Shown here: one piece after another, positions 10,201 to 19,782 of the stretch
Position numbering within the stretch: position 1 is the stretch's first letter
Layout of the letters: every line of letters starts with the position of its first letter
Assembly: GCF_017810075.1 (NCBI RefSeq)
Contig: NZ_JADNYK010000003.1
Span: forward strand, 496,001-560,000
Source of the DNA: Pseudozobellia sp. WGM2
GTDB lineage: Bacteria; Bacteroidota; Bacteroidia; Flavobacteriales; Flavobacteriaceae
DNA length: 64,000 bases
Direction of reading: 5' to 3'
Notes under the pieces: generated by a model
What the model was told of the DNA's origin: nothing
The model's input: only the letters and a program-made list of their open reading frames with translations
Database searches by the model: none
Program-made: the position numbers and the translations under genes

Positions 10201-10305
10201 GTCTTCTAGGGTTGGTTTCGGAGCAAAAATAACAGATTGTTACAAATAAAACAAATTGTTTGTAAACTAAAATCGCACAATTTTAAATTAAGGTCTCAAT
10301 CTTCT

Positions 10306-10665
10306 CTAAAAATGGTAAAATGCACTCTTTAAATGCTCTACCTTGAAGATTTTTCTATTTTTAAGAATCGTGATTACATCAAACCGAACCTCGACCTCCA
10401 ACTCATTTTCAGTAACGTAGTTGTTGGCTGCGGCCACCAAAAGCTTTATTTTCTTTGAGGTAACGGTTTCTGCAATGGGTATTATTTGGTCATTGCTGCG
10501 GGCACGAACCTCGACCACTGCAAGAATATCTTGTTTTTGGGCAATAATATCGACTTCTGCTTTCAGATAGCGATAATTTCTTTCCACAATTTCATAACCC
10601 TCTTTGACCAAAAAATCTACGGCAATTTTCTCTCCTTCCTTTCCAAATTCATTATGTTTTCCCAT
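10306..10665 (-). CDS. YraN/UPF0102-family endonuclease-fold protein
   Basis: Small protein of the PD-(D/E)XK-like UPF0102 family. Landmarks are 'FGKEGEKIAVDFL', 'AEVDIIAQ' (catalytic-type Asp) and 'VEVRAR' (E-x-K/R position). I chose the ATG at 10665 because it places the family's standard 'GKHNEFGKEGE' start at the N terminus (119 residues); in-frame ATGs at 10704 and 10731 would add 13 or 22 residues unlike the family. Function in vivo is not established; a role in DNA processing is usually suggested. Confidence 0.85.
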   Translation of the reverse strand: MGKHNEFGKEGEKIAVDFLVKEGYEIVERNYRYLKAEVDIIAQKQDILAVVEVRARSNDQIIPIAETVTSKKIKLLVAAANNYVTENELEVEVRFDVITILKNRKIFKVEHLKSAFYHF

Positions 10666-10860
10666 CTGAACCTGTATTAAACCTTCAAAAATTAAGTATT
10701 TCATCGAAAAGTAGGGTATTAGAACGCGCAAAGTTGATTCAAATCACGTAAATACTTATGCCATATATCGAAAATAAAGCAATTACCATACTATAGACTA
10801 CCATTGTACGTTAAGAATTGACCCCAAACACATAAACGGTTCTTAAAGCCTACTAAAAAC

Positions 10861-12354
10861 ATGGAATACTTTATCAACTGTAATACGGCTTCGCTAATGC
10901 CGTATAACACACCCCTTGACAGGTCTAGGGCCGCACATCTGTATAGAAGACTGGGTTTTAGCGCATCTGCCGAGACTATCGATCAAGCGGAAGGTCAAAA
11001 TGCCGGGGCCCTAGTAGATACCCTTATTAATCAAGCTTTGAACGCCCAATCTATTCCAGCACCTGAATGGGCCGATTGGAATAGCAGCAACTACCCTGAA
11101 GATGACCAATTGCGCAATGCGATGATTCGTACACAAAGGGCTGAATTCGGTGTCACCTATGGCAATCAAATGCTAAACAACAACCTTAAAGAACGGCTGA
11201 GCTTTTTTTGGAGCAATCACTTTGTTACCGAACTCAAGGTTTATGAATGTAACTCTTTTCTTTATCATTATATAGATTGTCTTCAACGCAACTCGTTGGG
11301 CAATTTCAAAACTTTTGTGAGCGAAATCGGACTCACTAGTGCAATGTTATATTATTTGGATGGCGTTTATAACAATGGGCATAACCCAAACGAAAACTAC
11401 GCACGAGAGCTTTATGAGCTATTCACATTAGGAGAAGGCAATGCGTATACCGAAGATGACATTATCGAAACCGCCAAAGCCCTTACCGGCTACGTGGAAA
11501 GGGGAGAATTGGGCTGTGAAGCCGTACAATATAATGCTGAACGCCATGATCCAGGCAGTAAGACCATTCTTGGTCAAACCGGTAATTGGGGGTATGACGA
11601 TGTAATCGATATTCTTTTTGAGCAAAGGCCGAATGAAATTGCAGAGTTTATTTGTAGAAAACTATATGAGTTCTTTGTTCATCCTGACTCTAGAGATGAG
11701 GCCGGTAATGCCCAAAGTATAATTTCAGCAATGGCTTCGACCTTTACGAACAACAATTTTGAAATAGCGCCAGTGTTATCCGAACTTTTTAAAAGCCAAC
11801 ATTTCTTTGACGATGAGGCGATCGGCGTAATTATTAAGAGTCCGTTCGACTTTTACTTCAATTTTATTAAAGAAACCAACTTTTCCTATAACGATACCAC
11901 GGTTGCCAGTATGATCAATTATAGCGGTATGATTAGTCAAGAACTTTTCAATCCTTTCGACGTAGCAGGTTGGCAGCGCGATCGATCTTGGATAAACACC
12001 AATTTTATGATTGGCCGATGGTTGACTATCGAGAGTATCTTAGAAGATTTGTTCGCTGCCGATGAGGAACAATTTAGAACCTTTGGTCTTTCTCTCACTG
12101 GAATGGACGGAATGACCAGCAACAACCCCGATGTCATAGCTAAACCTATTATAGATTTTATACTGCCAAAAGGTCTGCTCAATGACTCGGAATATGATAA
12201 GGCCTATACCGTTTTCAGAAGTGATGTTCAAGATCAATATTATGAAGGTGGTGCCACCCCAACTTGGACGTTGCAGACCTCAATGGAAGGCCCATCACAA
12301 GTATATCTACTGATTCAATATTTGGCCAGACAACCAGAATTTCAACTAAAATAA
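10861..12354 (+). CDS. DUF1800-domain protein
   Basis: 497 residues. The typical DUF1800 opening 'AAHLYRRLGFSASAETI' is near residue 25 and the hallmark 'NENYARELYELFTLGEG' near residue 180. The C terminus contains the 'GWQRDRSWIN' segment common in the family. DUF1800 proteins are nearly always followed by DUF1501 proteins, as here (9 bp gap). The pair is exported or surface-related in many marine bacteria, but its biochemical activity is unknown. Confidence 0.9.
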   Translation: MEYFINCNTASLMPYNTPLDRSRAAHLYRRLGFSASAETIDQAEGQNAGALVDTLINQALNAQSIPAPEWADWNSSNYPEDDQLRNAMIRTQRAEFGVTYGNQMLNNNLKERLSFFWSNHFVTELKVYECNSFLYHYIDCLQRNSLGNFKTFVSEIGLTSAMLYYLDGVYNNGHNPNENYARELYELFTLGEGNAYTEDDIIETAKALTGYVERGELGCEAVQYNAERHDPGSKTILGQTGNWGYDDVIDILFEQRPNEIAEFICRKLYEFFVHPDSRDEAGNAQSIISAMASTFTNNNFEIAPVLSELFKSQHFFDDEAIGVIIKSPFDFYFNFIKETNFSYNDTTVASMINYSGMISQELFNPFDVAGWQRDRSWINTNFMIGRWLTIESILEDLFAADEEQFRTFGLSLTGMDGMTSNNPDVIAKPIIDFILPKGLLNDSEYDKAYTVFRSDVQDQYYEGGATPTWTLQTSMEGPSQVYLLIQYLARQPEFQLK

Positions 12355-12363
12355 CCTACTGCT

Positions 12364-14073
12364 ATGTGCGACACCCATAATAAATCACCATATAAAGGCC
12401 TTCAGCACGATGGCCATGACCAAGAACATAAAACATGGAGCCGCCGCTCCTTTTTACAGGCATTAGGTATTACCGGATCTGGATCGATGATGCTCGGCAG
12501 TAATTTTTTAACAGCCTCGGCACCATCACCGTTAACTTCTGCCATTGCCAATGCAGAAACCGATAACATCTTAATTCTTATACGCCTTTCAGGGGGTAAC
12601 GACGGACTGAGTACCGTTATTCCTATCGAACAATATGATGCCTATGCCAATGCGCGTCCGAATATATACATACCAGAAAGTAAAGTTTTAAAACTCTCTG
12701 ATGAGTTCGGTGTGCCCTCGTACATGAAATCTTTAGAACCGCTCTGGGAAGAAGGGCAATTTAAAGCCGTACACGGTGTAGGTTATGAAGGTCAAAGTCT
12801 TTCCCATTTTACGGGATCTGACATTTTCGCCAATACCGATTTGACCTCAACAGGCTTTAGTGGTTTGAATACCGGTTGGATGGGTAGACATTTCGAAGAA
12901 CAATACCCTGATTATTTAATAGCTCCGCCGCCGGCACCGGCTGCCATTCAAATTGGGCAATTCGGCAGTTTGGTCTTTCAAGGGGATGAAACCAATTATG
13001 CCTTCGTCACCTCGAACGTGGATCAGCTTGAAGAAATAGCCGAATCTGGCGTTCGCTATGGTCTAGATGAAGAATTGTTCAATGACTGTATGTACGGTGA
13101 CCAATTAAGATTTTTAAGAGGAGTCGCCAATACAACCTACGAATATTCAGGTGTTATACATGATGCTTGGTCTCGTGGTCAAAATCAAGTTGAATACCAA
13201 GACAATGGCTTTGCTCGGCAATTAGCATTATTGGCTCGATTGATCAAAGGAAATTTAGGTACAAAAGTATATATGATTTCTATGGGAGGTTTTGACACCC
13301 ACGGAAACCAGCCTTTGGCCCATGAAAGGTTAATGAGCAACTTATCAATAGCCATAAATAACTTCTACGAAGATTTGGCCTTTACCGAGCAAGATGAAAA
13401 AGTGTTGAGCATGACCTTCTCCGAATTTGGTCGACGAATTTTCGAGAACGGTTCAAATGGTACCGACCACGGTAAAGCCGCCCCTACTCTTTTCTTCGGA
13501 AAAGGCCTTAACGGTAGTGCCTTTGTCGGGGAACATCCGACACTTGAAAACCCTGATGGTCGTGGCAATTTAGAATACACCATGGATTTCAGGGACCTCT
13601 ACGCGACCGTTCTTGCCGAATGGCTCTGTGTACCCATTCCCTTGGTACAAAAACATTTGTTAGATCACCCTTACACTCCGGTAAATTTAGGTTTCAATTG
13701 TAGTGGTACTGATTTTCCTGAAATAGCCTACAGTGACGGAGAGCCTACAATACCGACCTCTCCAGATAGTCAAGCGGAAGAACCGGTAGTGCCCAACAAC
13801 GAGCAATTGAACGCTATTGTTCATAAACCGTTTTATCCAACAGAAAATTCTCCTCATATATATTTAGAAATGCCGGTAACGGCACATGTAGACATACAAT
13901 TATTCAATATCGTGGGGCAAAATGTAGGTACGATCCGTAATGCAATTATGAGAGAGGGCGCCAATGAAATTAGCATAAAAGATAGTATGCCCGGCTATCT
14001 TGCCGCAGGCAAATACATCTATCGCATACAGGTACAAGACCATAAAATGAGTAAATCGGTCATGGTCGCCTAA
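12364..14073 (+). CDS. DUF1501-domain protein with Tat signal and T9SS-type C terminus
   Basis: 569 residues. A twin-arginine signal ('SRRSFLQALG', residues ~27-36) precedes a hydrophobic stretch. The body is DUF1501 (sulfatase/alkaline-phosphatase-like fold), with 'RLSGGNDGLSTVIP' and 'MGGFDTHGNQ'. The last ~80 residues have the pattern of a type A sorting domain ('VDIQLFNIVGQNV' ... 'AAGKYIYRIQVQDHKMSKSVMVA'), implying type IX secretion to the surface. Partner of the preceding DUF1800 gene. A terminator lies just after it. Confidence 0.85.
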   Translation: MCDTHNKSPYKGLQHDGHDQEHKTWSRRSFLQALGITGSGSMMLGSNFLTASAPSPLTSAIANAETDNILILIRLSGGNDGLSTVIPIEQYDAYANARPNIYIPESKVLKLSDEFGVPSYMKSLEPLWEEGQFKAVHGVGYEGQSLSHFTGSDIFANTDLTSTGFSGLNTGWMGRHFEEQYPDYLIAPPPAPAAIQIGQFGSLVFQGDETNYAFVTSNVDQLEEIAESGVRYGLDEELFNDCMYGDQLRFLRGVANTTYEYSGVIHDAWSRGQNQVEYQDNGFARQLALLARLIKGNLGTKVYMISMGGFDTHGNQPLAHERLMSNLSIAINNFYEDLAFTEQDEKVLSMTFSEFGRRIFENGSNGTDHGKAAPTLFFGKGLNGSAFVGEHPTLENPDGRGNLEYTMDFRDLYATVLAEWLCVPIPLVQKHLLDHPYTPVNLGFNCSGTDFPEIAYSDGEPTIPTSPDSQAEEPVVPNNEQLNAIVHKPFYPTENSPHIYLEMPVTAHVDIQLFNIVGQNVGTIRNAIMREGANEISIKDSMPGYLAAGKYIYRIQVQDHKMSKSVMVA

Positions 14074-14097
14074 ACCCAACCTTCAATTTCAGTATAG

Positions 14098-14130
14098 AAA
14101 CCCTTGTCGACTTACAGTTTGCAAGGGTTT
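14098..14130 (+). terminator. Rho-independent-like terminator after the DUF1800/DUF1501 pair
   Basis: AAACCCTTG at 14098-14106 pairs perfectly with CAAGGGTTT at 14122-14130, followed by a T-rich stretch. It lies between the DUF1501 stop and the metG promoter. Confidence 0.8.
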
Positions 14131-14146
14131 TGATTTTTAAGTTTCC

Positions 14147-14178
14147 TTGGTGCTCTGCCTCTAAAAACACTATTTTTG
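14147..14178 (+). promoter_or_regulatory. Bacteroidota-type promoter of metG
   Basis: TTG at 14147-14149, 21-bp spacer, then TATTTTTG at 14171-14178, an exact TAnnTTTG -7 box. The expected start site is about 12 bases before the metG ATG. Confidence 0.6.
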
Positions 14179-14196
14179 TGCCCAAATTGAAATTTG

Positions 14197-16275
14197 ATGG
14201 CCGAGACTCTAAACAATCCTTCACGTTATACTATTACCGCTGCATTGCCTTATACCAACGGACCCATACATATAGGCCACTTGGCAGGTGTTTACGTGCC
14301 AGCGGATATTTACGCTCGATACCTAAGATTGACCGGAAAAGATGTGGCCTTTGTTTGTGGAAGTGACGAGCATGGGGTCGCTATATCTATGAAGGCCAAA
14401 AAGGAGGGTGTAACTCCCCAAGAAATTATAGATAAGTATCACACCATCATAAAAAAATCGTTTCAAGACTTCGGAATTACTTTCGATAATTATTCGAGAA
14501 CCTCTGCGGAAGTCCACCATGAAACAGCTTCCGATTTTTTCAAAAAATTATATGAGCAAGGTGACTTCATTGAAGAGACTACTGCTCAATTATATGACGA
14601 GGAAGCCAAACAGTTTTTGGCCGACCGTTTTGTTATCGGCACATGTCCAAAATGTGGCCATGAGGAAGCCTACGGTGATCAATGTGAAAATTGCGGTTCT
14701 TCCTTGAACGCAACGGATTTGATCAATCCAAAATCGACCATTACCGGAAGTACGCCTACCACCAAGGAAACCAAACATTGGTTTTTACCCCTGGACAGGT
14801 ACGAAGGCTTTTTAAGGGAATGGATTCTAGAAGGTCATAAAAACGACTGGAAGCCCAATGTTTATGGACAATGCAAGAGCTGGATAGATGGCGGACTAGA
14901 GCCTAGGGCCGTTACCAGAGATTTAGATTGGGGTATTCCCGTACCTGTGGAAGGCGGTGAAGGCAAAGTTCTTTATGTTTGGTTCGATGCTCCTATCGGC
15001 TATATTTCTTCTACTAAAGAATGGGCAAAAAGAGAAGGCAAAGATTGGGAATCCTACTGGAAAGACGAAAATACCAAATTGGTACATTTCATAGGTAAGG
15101 ACAATATTGTTTTTCACTGCATCATTTTCCCCGCCATTCTAAAATCGCATGGAGGCTATATTCTACCTGAAAACGTTCCGGCCAACGAATTTTTAAACTT
15201 GGAAGGAAACAAACTTTCCACCTCCAAAAACTGGGCAGTTTGGTTGCACGAGTATTTAGAGGAATTCCCTGATATGCAAGATGTGTTGCGATATACGCTA
15301 ACGGCCAACGCCCCTGAAACAAAGGATAATGATTTTACGTGGAAGGACTTTCAGGCCCGTAACAACAATGAACTAGTGGCAATTTTGGGTAATTTCATTA
15401 ATCGGGTGGTAGTTCTTACCAACAAATATTACGACGGAGTAGTTCCGGAACCTTCCAACTTTACGGATGTGGACCAGGAAACTTTGGATGCCCTTAAAAA
15501 ATACCCGGAAGTAATTTCCAGTTCTTTGGAAAGATACCGTTTTAGGGAAGCCGCCCAAGAGTTTATGAACCTAGCCCGTTTAGGAAATAAATACCTAGCG
15601 GACGAAGAACCTTGGAAAGTTGTTAAACAAGATGAGCAAAGGGTAAAAACAATCATGTTCGTGGCGCTGCAAATAGCTACGGGGCTTGCGGTTTTGGGCG
15701 AGCCATTTTTACCGTTTACTTCTTCAAAATTAAAAGAGATATTGGCTGTCCGGTCGAGCGCAGTCGAGACCTCATGGAACGATGTTTCAGAAAAAGAAAC
15801 CCTATTGGAGGCCGATCATAAAATAAATCAATCACAGCTATTGTTTCGAAAAATAGAGGACAGCGAAATTCAAACGCAATTGGACAAATTGGAAGCTACC
15901 AAGAAAGCGAACGAAAACGAAAATAAGGCCGTAACACCCCAAAAAGACACCATCACCTTTGATGATTTCACCAAATTGGATATGCGAGTAGGTACCATCA
16001 TTGAAGCCGAAAAAATGCCCAAGACCAAAAAATTATTGGTGTTAAAGGTAGATACGGGCATTGATACCAGAACCATTGTTTCCGGTATTGCCGAAAGTTT
16101 TAAACCTGAAGAGATTATCGGTAAAAAAGTAACCGTTTTGGTCAATTTGGCCCCAAGACCTTTACGTGGCGTTGAAAGTCAAGGCATGATATTAATGACC
16201 GAAAGCAAAGAGGGTAAATTGGTATTTGTTAACCCCGATGAGGAAGGTGTTGATAATGGTGAAGGGATAAGTTGA
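14197..16275 (+). CDS. metG: Methionyl-tRNA synthetase
   Basis: 692 residues. It charges initiator and elongator tRNA-Met. Class I motifs HIGH ('[12 protein letters not shown]', near residue 28) and KLSTS (the KMSKS equivalent) are present, with a Zn knuckle CPKC...CENC near residues 148-165, the anticodon-binding domain, and a C-terminal tRNA-binding (EMAP/Trbp111) domain from about residue 585. I chose ATG 14197 over the TTG just before it. A REP-like repeat is inserted in frame at 15752-15771, encoding 'RSSAVET' in the linker between the anticodon-binding and tRNA-binding domains. Being in a linker it should be tolerated. Confidence 0.97.
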   Translation: MAETLNNPSRYTITAALPYTNGPIHIGHLAGVYVPADIYARYLRLTGKDVAFVCGSDEHGVAISMKAKKEGVTPQEIIDKYHTIIKKSFQDFGITFDNYSRTSAEVHHETASDFFKKLYEQGDFIEETTAQLYDEEAKQFLADRFVIGTCPKCGHEEAYGDQCENCGSSLNATDLINPKSTITGSTPTTKETKHWFLPLDRYEGFLREWILEGHKNDWKPNVYGQCKSWIDGGLEPRAVTRDLDWGIPVPVEGGEGKVLYVWFDAPIGYISSTKEWAKREGKDWESYWKDENTKLVHFIGKDNIVFHCIIFPAILKSHGGYILPENVPANEFLNLEGNKLSTSKNWAVWLHEYLEEFPDMQDVLRYTLTANAPETKDNDFTWKDFQARNNNELVAILGNFINRVVVLTNKYYDGVVPEPSNFTDVDQETLDALKKYPEVISSSLERYRFREAAQEFMNLARLGNKYLADEEPWKVVKQDEQRVKTIMFVALQIATGLAVLGEPFLPFTSSKLKEILAVRSSAVETSWNDVSEKETLLEADHKINQSQLLFRKIEDSEIQTQLDKLEATKKANENENKAVTPQKDTITFDDFTKLDMRVGTIIEAEKMPKTKKLLVLKVDTGIDTRTIVSGIAESFKPEEIIGKKVTVLVNLAPRPLRGVESQGMILMTESKEGKLVFVNPDEEGVDNGEGIS
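15752..15771 (+). repeat. REP-like 20-nt repeat, copy 1 (inside metG)
   Basis: GGTCGAGCGCAGTCGAGACC. Its TCGA...TCGA ends can pair around a GCGCAG loop. It is read in frame by metG. Three further copies or near-copies occur within 1.1 kb. Confidence 0.85.
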
Positions 16276-16293
16276 TCTCCCCAGTTAAGTGTC

Positions 16294-16315
16294 AGGTCGA
16301 GCGTAGTGTAGAGCC
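16294..16315 (+). repeat. REP-like repeat, copy 2 (diverged)
   Basis: Begins AGGTCGAGCG as the other copies do, then diverges (TAGTGTAGAGCCT). It lies 19 bases after the metG stop and, together with the inverted copy at 16361-16380, could form a long stem that may act as the metG 3' end. Confidence 0.7.
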
Positions 16316-16360
16316 TAAGAGTGGGAATTAGCCATCTTTCTAGTCCATTTTGAACAAATA

Positions 16361-16380
16361 GGTCTCGACTGCGCTCGACC
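16361..16380 (-). repeat. REP-like repeat, copy 3 (inverted)
   Basis: GGTCTCGACTGCGCTCGACC, the exact reverse complement of copy 1. It lies 43 bases upstream of the GIY-YIG start and faces copy 4 across that gene. Confidence 0.85.
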
Positions 16381-16410
16381 AGACAAATTCGACGGACTCC
16401 ATCTAATTGC

Positions 16411-16418
16411 TAATTTTG
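16411..16418 (+). promoter_or_regulatory. -7 box of the GIY-YIG gene
   Basis: TAATTTTG matches TAnnTTTG and ends five bases before the ATG, so the transcript would start at or near the start codon (leaderless). The -33 element is weak. Confidence 0.4.
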
Positions 16419-16423
16419 TATAT

Positions 16424-16747
16424 ATGAAGTTATACTATGTATACATACTAATTTGTTCCGACGGTTTAACTTATACAGGTTTTACAAATAATATTTCTAG
16501 AAGATTCGAAGAGCATCAAATCGGACATAATAAAACTTGCTTCACGTATGAAAGAAGACCGGTGAAGTTAATTTTTAATCAAGAATTTAATGATGTAAAT
16601 CAGGCCATTTTCTTTGAGAAAAAAATTAAAAGATGGAGCAGCAAGAAAAAATTAGCTCTTGCCAATGGTGATTTTGATTTGTTACAAATATTATCGGAAT
16701 GCAGAAATGCTACACATTCAAATTTCAAGCCTTCTAAAGAGGAATAA
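16424..16747 (+). CDS. Small GIY-YIG nuclease
   Basis: 107 residues, a single GIY-YIG domain. 'YYVYILICSDGLTYTGFT' near the N terminus supplies the GIY/YIG strands; Arg follows in 'NISRRFEEHQ', and the metal-binding Glu is in 'FFEKKIKRWSS'. This is the UPF0213/YhbQ-like small form, with no UvrC parts. It is enclosed by an inverted repeat copy (16361-16380) and a direct copy (16764-16783), so the gene plus flanks has the look of a small mobile cassette. A DNA-cutting role is known for the fold; a role in spreading the repeats is my inference. Confidence 0.85.
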   Translation: MKLYYVYILICSDGLTYTGFTNNISRRFEEHQIGHNKTCFTYERRPVKLIFNQEFNDVNQAIFFEKKIKRWSSKKKLALANGDFDLLQILSECRNATHSNFKPSKEE

Positions 16748-16763
16748 AATTACATTAGTGTCA

Positions 16764-16783
16764 GGTCGAGCGCAGTCGAGACC
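16764..16783 (+). repeat. REP-like repeat, copy 4
   Basis: Same 20 bases as copy 1, 17 bases after the GIY-YIG stop. With copy 3 it forms an inverted pair around that gene. Both copies 2 and 4 are preceded by the same GTGTCA. Confidence 0.85.
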
Positions 16784-16862
16784 TAAAATCTCTAAATTTG
16801 AAATTTAGCAACCTTGACTTGACTTACTAAAAAATAGTTCAGTCTCAACCATAAGAATTTAC

Positions 16863-18995
16863 ATGAACCTCTTAGCCTATCTACTAAAATATACACAACT
16901 TCCCGAAAAAGGTATTAAAAACACGGTCACCTTACTAGAAGAAGATTGCACCATCCCCTTTATCGCCCGTTACCGGAAAGAAAAAACCGGTAATTTGGAC
17001 GAAGTGCAAATCGAACAAATTGTAAAGTTTAAAACCCAGTTTGAAAATCTTGAAAAGCGCAAGGAAACCATTCTAAAGGCCATTGAAGAACAAGATTTCC
17101 TTACCGACGAGCTCAAAAACAAGATTAACCAAACGGAAGATTTGGTGAGCCTGGAAGACCTTTACCTACCTTTCAAAAAGAAACGAAAAACAAAGGCCGA
17201 AACGGCTCGGAAAAACGGTTTGGAGCCCTTGGCCAAAATCATCATGGCCCAAAACCATGCAGATATTGAATCGGCAGCCCAACAATACACCAATTCTGAA
17301 GTACCTGATACGGATGACGCCTTTGAGGGAGCGCGACACATCATCTCCGAATGGCTGAATGAGCGAATCTCCATTAGAAACCTCATCCGCTCGCAACTGG
17401 AAAGGTCTGCCATGCTGACAACAAAGGTGGTTTCTACCAAAAAAGAGGAAGAGGCGGCCCAAAAGTTCAGGGATTATTTTGATTGGAGCGAATCGCTCAA
17501 CCGTTGCCCTTCGCATCGGTTATTGGCCATTCTTAGAGCTGAAAACGAAGGCTTTATAAGAGTGAAATTAGAATTGGATACTGATTTTATCCTTTCTAAA
17601 ATCGAACAACGTACCATTAAATCGAACAATTCGTGTACGCCACAAATTCAAATAGCAATAGAAGATACTTACAAAAGGTTATTGTTTCCCTCTTTATCCA
17701 ACGAACTTTTAAAAAAGGCGAAAGAAGAAGCCGATGATGATGCCATTAAAGTATTCGCCAAGAACTTACAGCAATTACTATTGGGTTCCCCGGTAGGTGA
17801 AAAACGAATTCTGGCCATTGACCCAGGTTTTAGAACTGGCTGTAAGGTGGTCTGTTTGAGTGCCACCGGAGATTTGGAGCACAATGAAACCATTTTTCCA
17901 CATGCACCACAAAATGATACCAAAGGCGCCCTAAAAAAATTAAGTACGCTGGCAGACGCCTATAAAATTGAGGCTATTGCTATTGGTAACGGTACAGCAT
18001 CTCGCGAAACGGAACGCCTTGTAAAACGGGTACACTTTAAAAATTCGGTAGAAGTCTATGTCGTTAGTGAGGCCGGAGCCTCTATTTATTCAGCTTCCAA
18101 AATTGCCCGGGAAGAGTTTCCCACTTACGATGTTACCGTTCGTGGTGCGGTTTCTATCGGCAGGCGATTGGCGGATCCTTTGGCGGAGCTGGTAAAAATA
18201 GACCCTAAATCCATAGGGGTGGGACAATACCAACACGATGTGGACCAAGGTAAATTACAGACTTCATTGGACAGAACCGTGGAAAGTTGTGTGAACTCCG
18301 TTGGTGTAAATATCAATACGGCCAGTGTTCCACTTTTAAGTTATGTTTCAGGAATTGGCCCCAAGCTGGCTGAAAATATTGTGGCACACCGAAACGAAAA
18401 CGGTTCTTTTGGTAAGCGCTCCGATATTAAAAAAGTGGCTAGGTTGGGGGAAAAGGCCTTTGAACAGGGTGCCGCTTTTCTCCGGATCAAAAATGCTAAA
18501 AATCCTTTAGATGACTCTGCCGTTCACCCAGAAAGCTATGGTATTGTAGAGCAGATGGCCAAGGACCAAAAAATGTCCTTATCCGAAATCATCGGAAACA
18601 AAGAAATTTTAAAAAATATTCAGCTCAAGAACTACTGTACAGATGAAATTGGACTACCCACCCTGCAGGATATTGTAAAGGAACTGGAAAAACCGGGATT
18701 GGACCAAAGGGAAAAAGCCAAGGTATTCACTTTTGACCAAAACATCAGGTCTATCGACGACCTGCGAGAAGGCCAATTGTTGCCGGGCATTGTGAACAAC
18801 ATTACCAATTTTGGCTGTTTTGTAGATATCGGTATCAAAGAAAGTGGATTAATACATGTTTCCAACCTAGCCGATGCCTTTGTAAAAGACGTGAACGAAC
18901 ATGTTCATCTACATCAGCAAATTATCGTGAAAGTGCTGCAGGTGGATATTCCCAGAAAACGAATTCAATTAAAGTTGCACAAAGGCGATCTTTAA
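16863..18995 (+). CDS. tex: Tex-family RNA-binding transcription accessory protein
   Basis: 710 residues. The Tex N-terminal helical domain, a YqgF/RNase H-like domain ('ILAIDPGFRTGCKVVCL', near residue 319), helix-hairpin-helix ('VSGIGPKLAENIVAHRNENG') and a C-terminal S1 domain ('LREGQLLPGIVNNITNFGCFVDIG') occur in the expected order and length. Tex binds nucleic acid and affects transcription and RNA handling. Its 3' end is 11 bp from the convergent HPP gene. Confidence 0.95.
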   Translation: MNLLAYLLKYTQLPEKGIKNTVTLLEEDCTIPFIARYRKEKTGNLDEVQIEQIVKFKTQFENLEKRKETILKAIEEQDFLTDELKNKINQTEDLVSLEDLYLPFKKKRKTKAETARKNGLEPLAKIIMAQNHADIESAAQQYTNSEVPDTDDAFEGARHIISEWLNERISIRNLIRSQLERSAMLTTKVVSTKKEEEAAQKFRDYFDWSESLNRCPSHRLLAILRAENEGFIRVKLELDTDFILSKIEQRTIKSNNSCTPQIQIAIEDTYKRLLFPSLSNELLKKAKEEADDDAIKVFAKNLQQLLLGSPVGEKRILAIDPGFRTGCKVVCLSATGDLEHNETIFPHAPQNDTKGALKKLSTLADAYKIEAIAIGNGTASRETERLVKRVHFKNSVEVYVVSEAGASIYSASKIAREEFPTYDVTVRGAVSIGRRLADPLAELVKIDPKSIGVGQYQHDVDQGKLQTSLDRTVESCVNSVGVNINTASVPLLSYVSGIGPKLAENIVAHRNENGSFGKRSDIKKVARLGEKAFEQGAAFLRIKNAKNPLDDSAVHPESYGIVEQMAKDQKMSLSEIIGNKEILKNIQLKNYCTDEIGLPTLQDIVKELEKPGLDQREKAKVFTFDQNIRSIDDLREGQLLPGIVNNITNFGCFVDIGIKESGLIHVSNLADAFVKDVNEHVHLHQQIIVKVLQVDIPRKRIQLKLHKGDL

Positions 18996-19006
18996 ACTCC
19001 TATTTC

Positions 19007-19618
19007 TTACCTGTAATTTCTGGCGATCTTACCTTTTACATATTTGGTCAGTCTGCTATTGGTGGGATACCTCCGATTACGGGTCATATTGTTAAAAACC
19101 AAACCTGTTACGAATAGAATCAAGGTACCCGTCAAAACTGGGGAAAGAATATAAAAAAAGCCTAGCGACTTAATGTTCTCTGTACCAATAACCGCTATCA
19201 AGGCACTTGCTCCACCAGGAGGATGCAAAGTTTTCGTGACCTGCATGACCACTATGGAAGTTGCTACGGCCATTGGGGCTGCTACCCAAATAAGGTCGGG
19301 CACCAATTTATAGACCGTAACGCCAATGATGGCCGAAATGACCTGACCTCCAATCAAATTTCGAGGTTGTGCCAATGGACTTTGAACTGCCCCATAAATA
19401 AGAACGCTAGAAGCACCAAAAGAACCTATTAAAAGTACATTTTCAAGGTCGGGCAAATAATGCGATTGTATAAACGCAATAAGACCTATACCCACAAAAG
19501 CACCGAGAAAAGACCAAAATTGCTCTTTAAAGTCAATAAGGGTCTCTTTGTACAGAATATATCTGGAAATTCGAGCTTTTCGGTTAATTGATTTCCCTAA
19601 TCGATTGGTTGATTTCAT
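19007..19618 (-). CDS. HPP-family integral membrane protein
   Basis: 203 residues with about four to five hydrophobic helices. The HPP signature occurs as 'TKTLHPPGGASALIAVIG', and 'GSFGASSVLIYGAVQSPLAQPRNLIGGQ' is the other family landmark. Some HPP proteins are linked to nitrite transport in cyanobacteria and chloroplasts; transport of a small anion is possible here but is not shown. Confidence 0.9.
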   Translation of the reverse strand: MKSTNRLGKSINRKARISRYILYKETLIDFKEQFWSFLGAFVGIGLIAFIQSHYLPDLENVLLIGSFGASSVLIYGAVQSPLAQPRNLIGGQVISAIIGVTVYKLVPDLIWVAAPMAVATSIVVMQVTKTLHPPGGASALIAVIGTENIKSLGFFYILSPVLTGTLILFVTGLVFNNMTRNRRYPTNSRLTKYVKGKIARNYR

Positions 19619-19782
19619 AAACTAACAGTACTGAGTGTTTATTGGTCGCTTATTAAGCCGTAAAATCAATGCAAAGATAAAGGAATCTGCAGAAAAACAT
19701 ATTAAATCTATCTATTTAGTAGATTTTTAAGATTTTTCTGTTGAAAATGAATAACCAAAGGGCTAGATCGTATCTTTAGCAC

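Noticed and set aside
10234-10265. ACAAATTGTT-type repeats between the ACT-domain and YraN genes
   Set aside because: Short, imperfect and A+T-rich; can be explained by composition.
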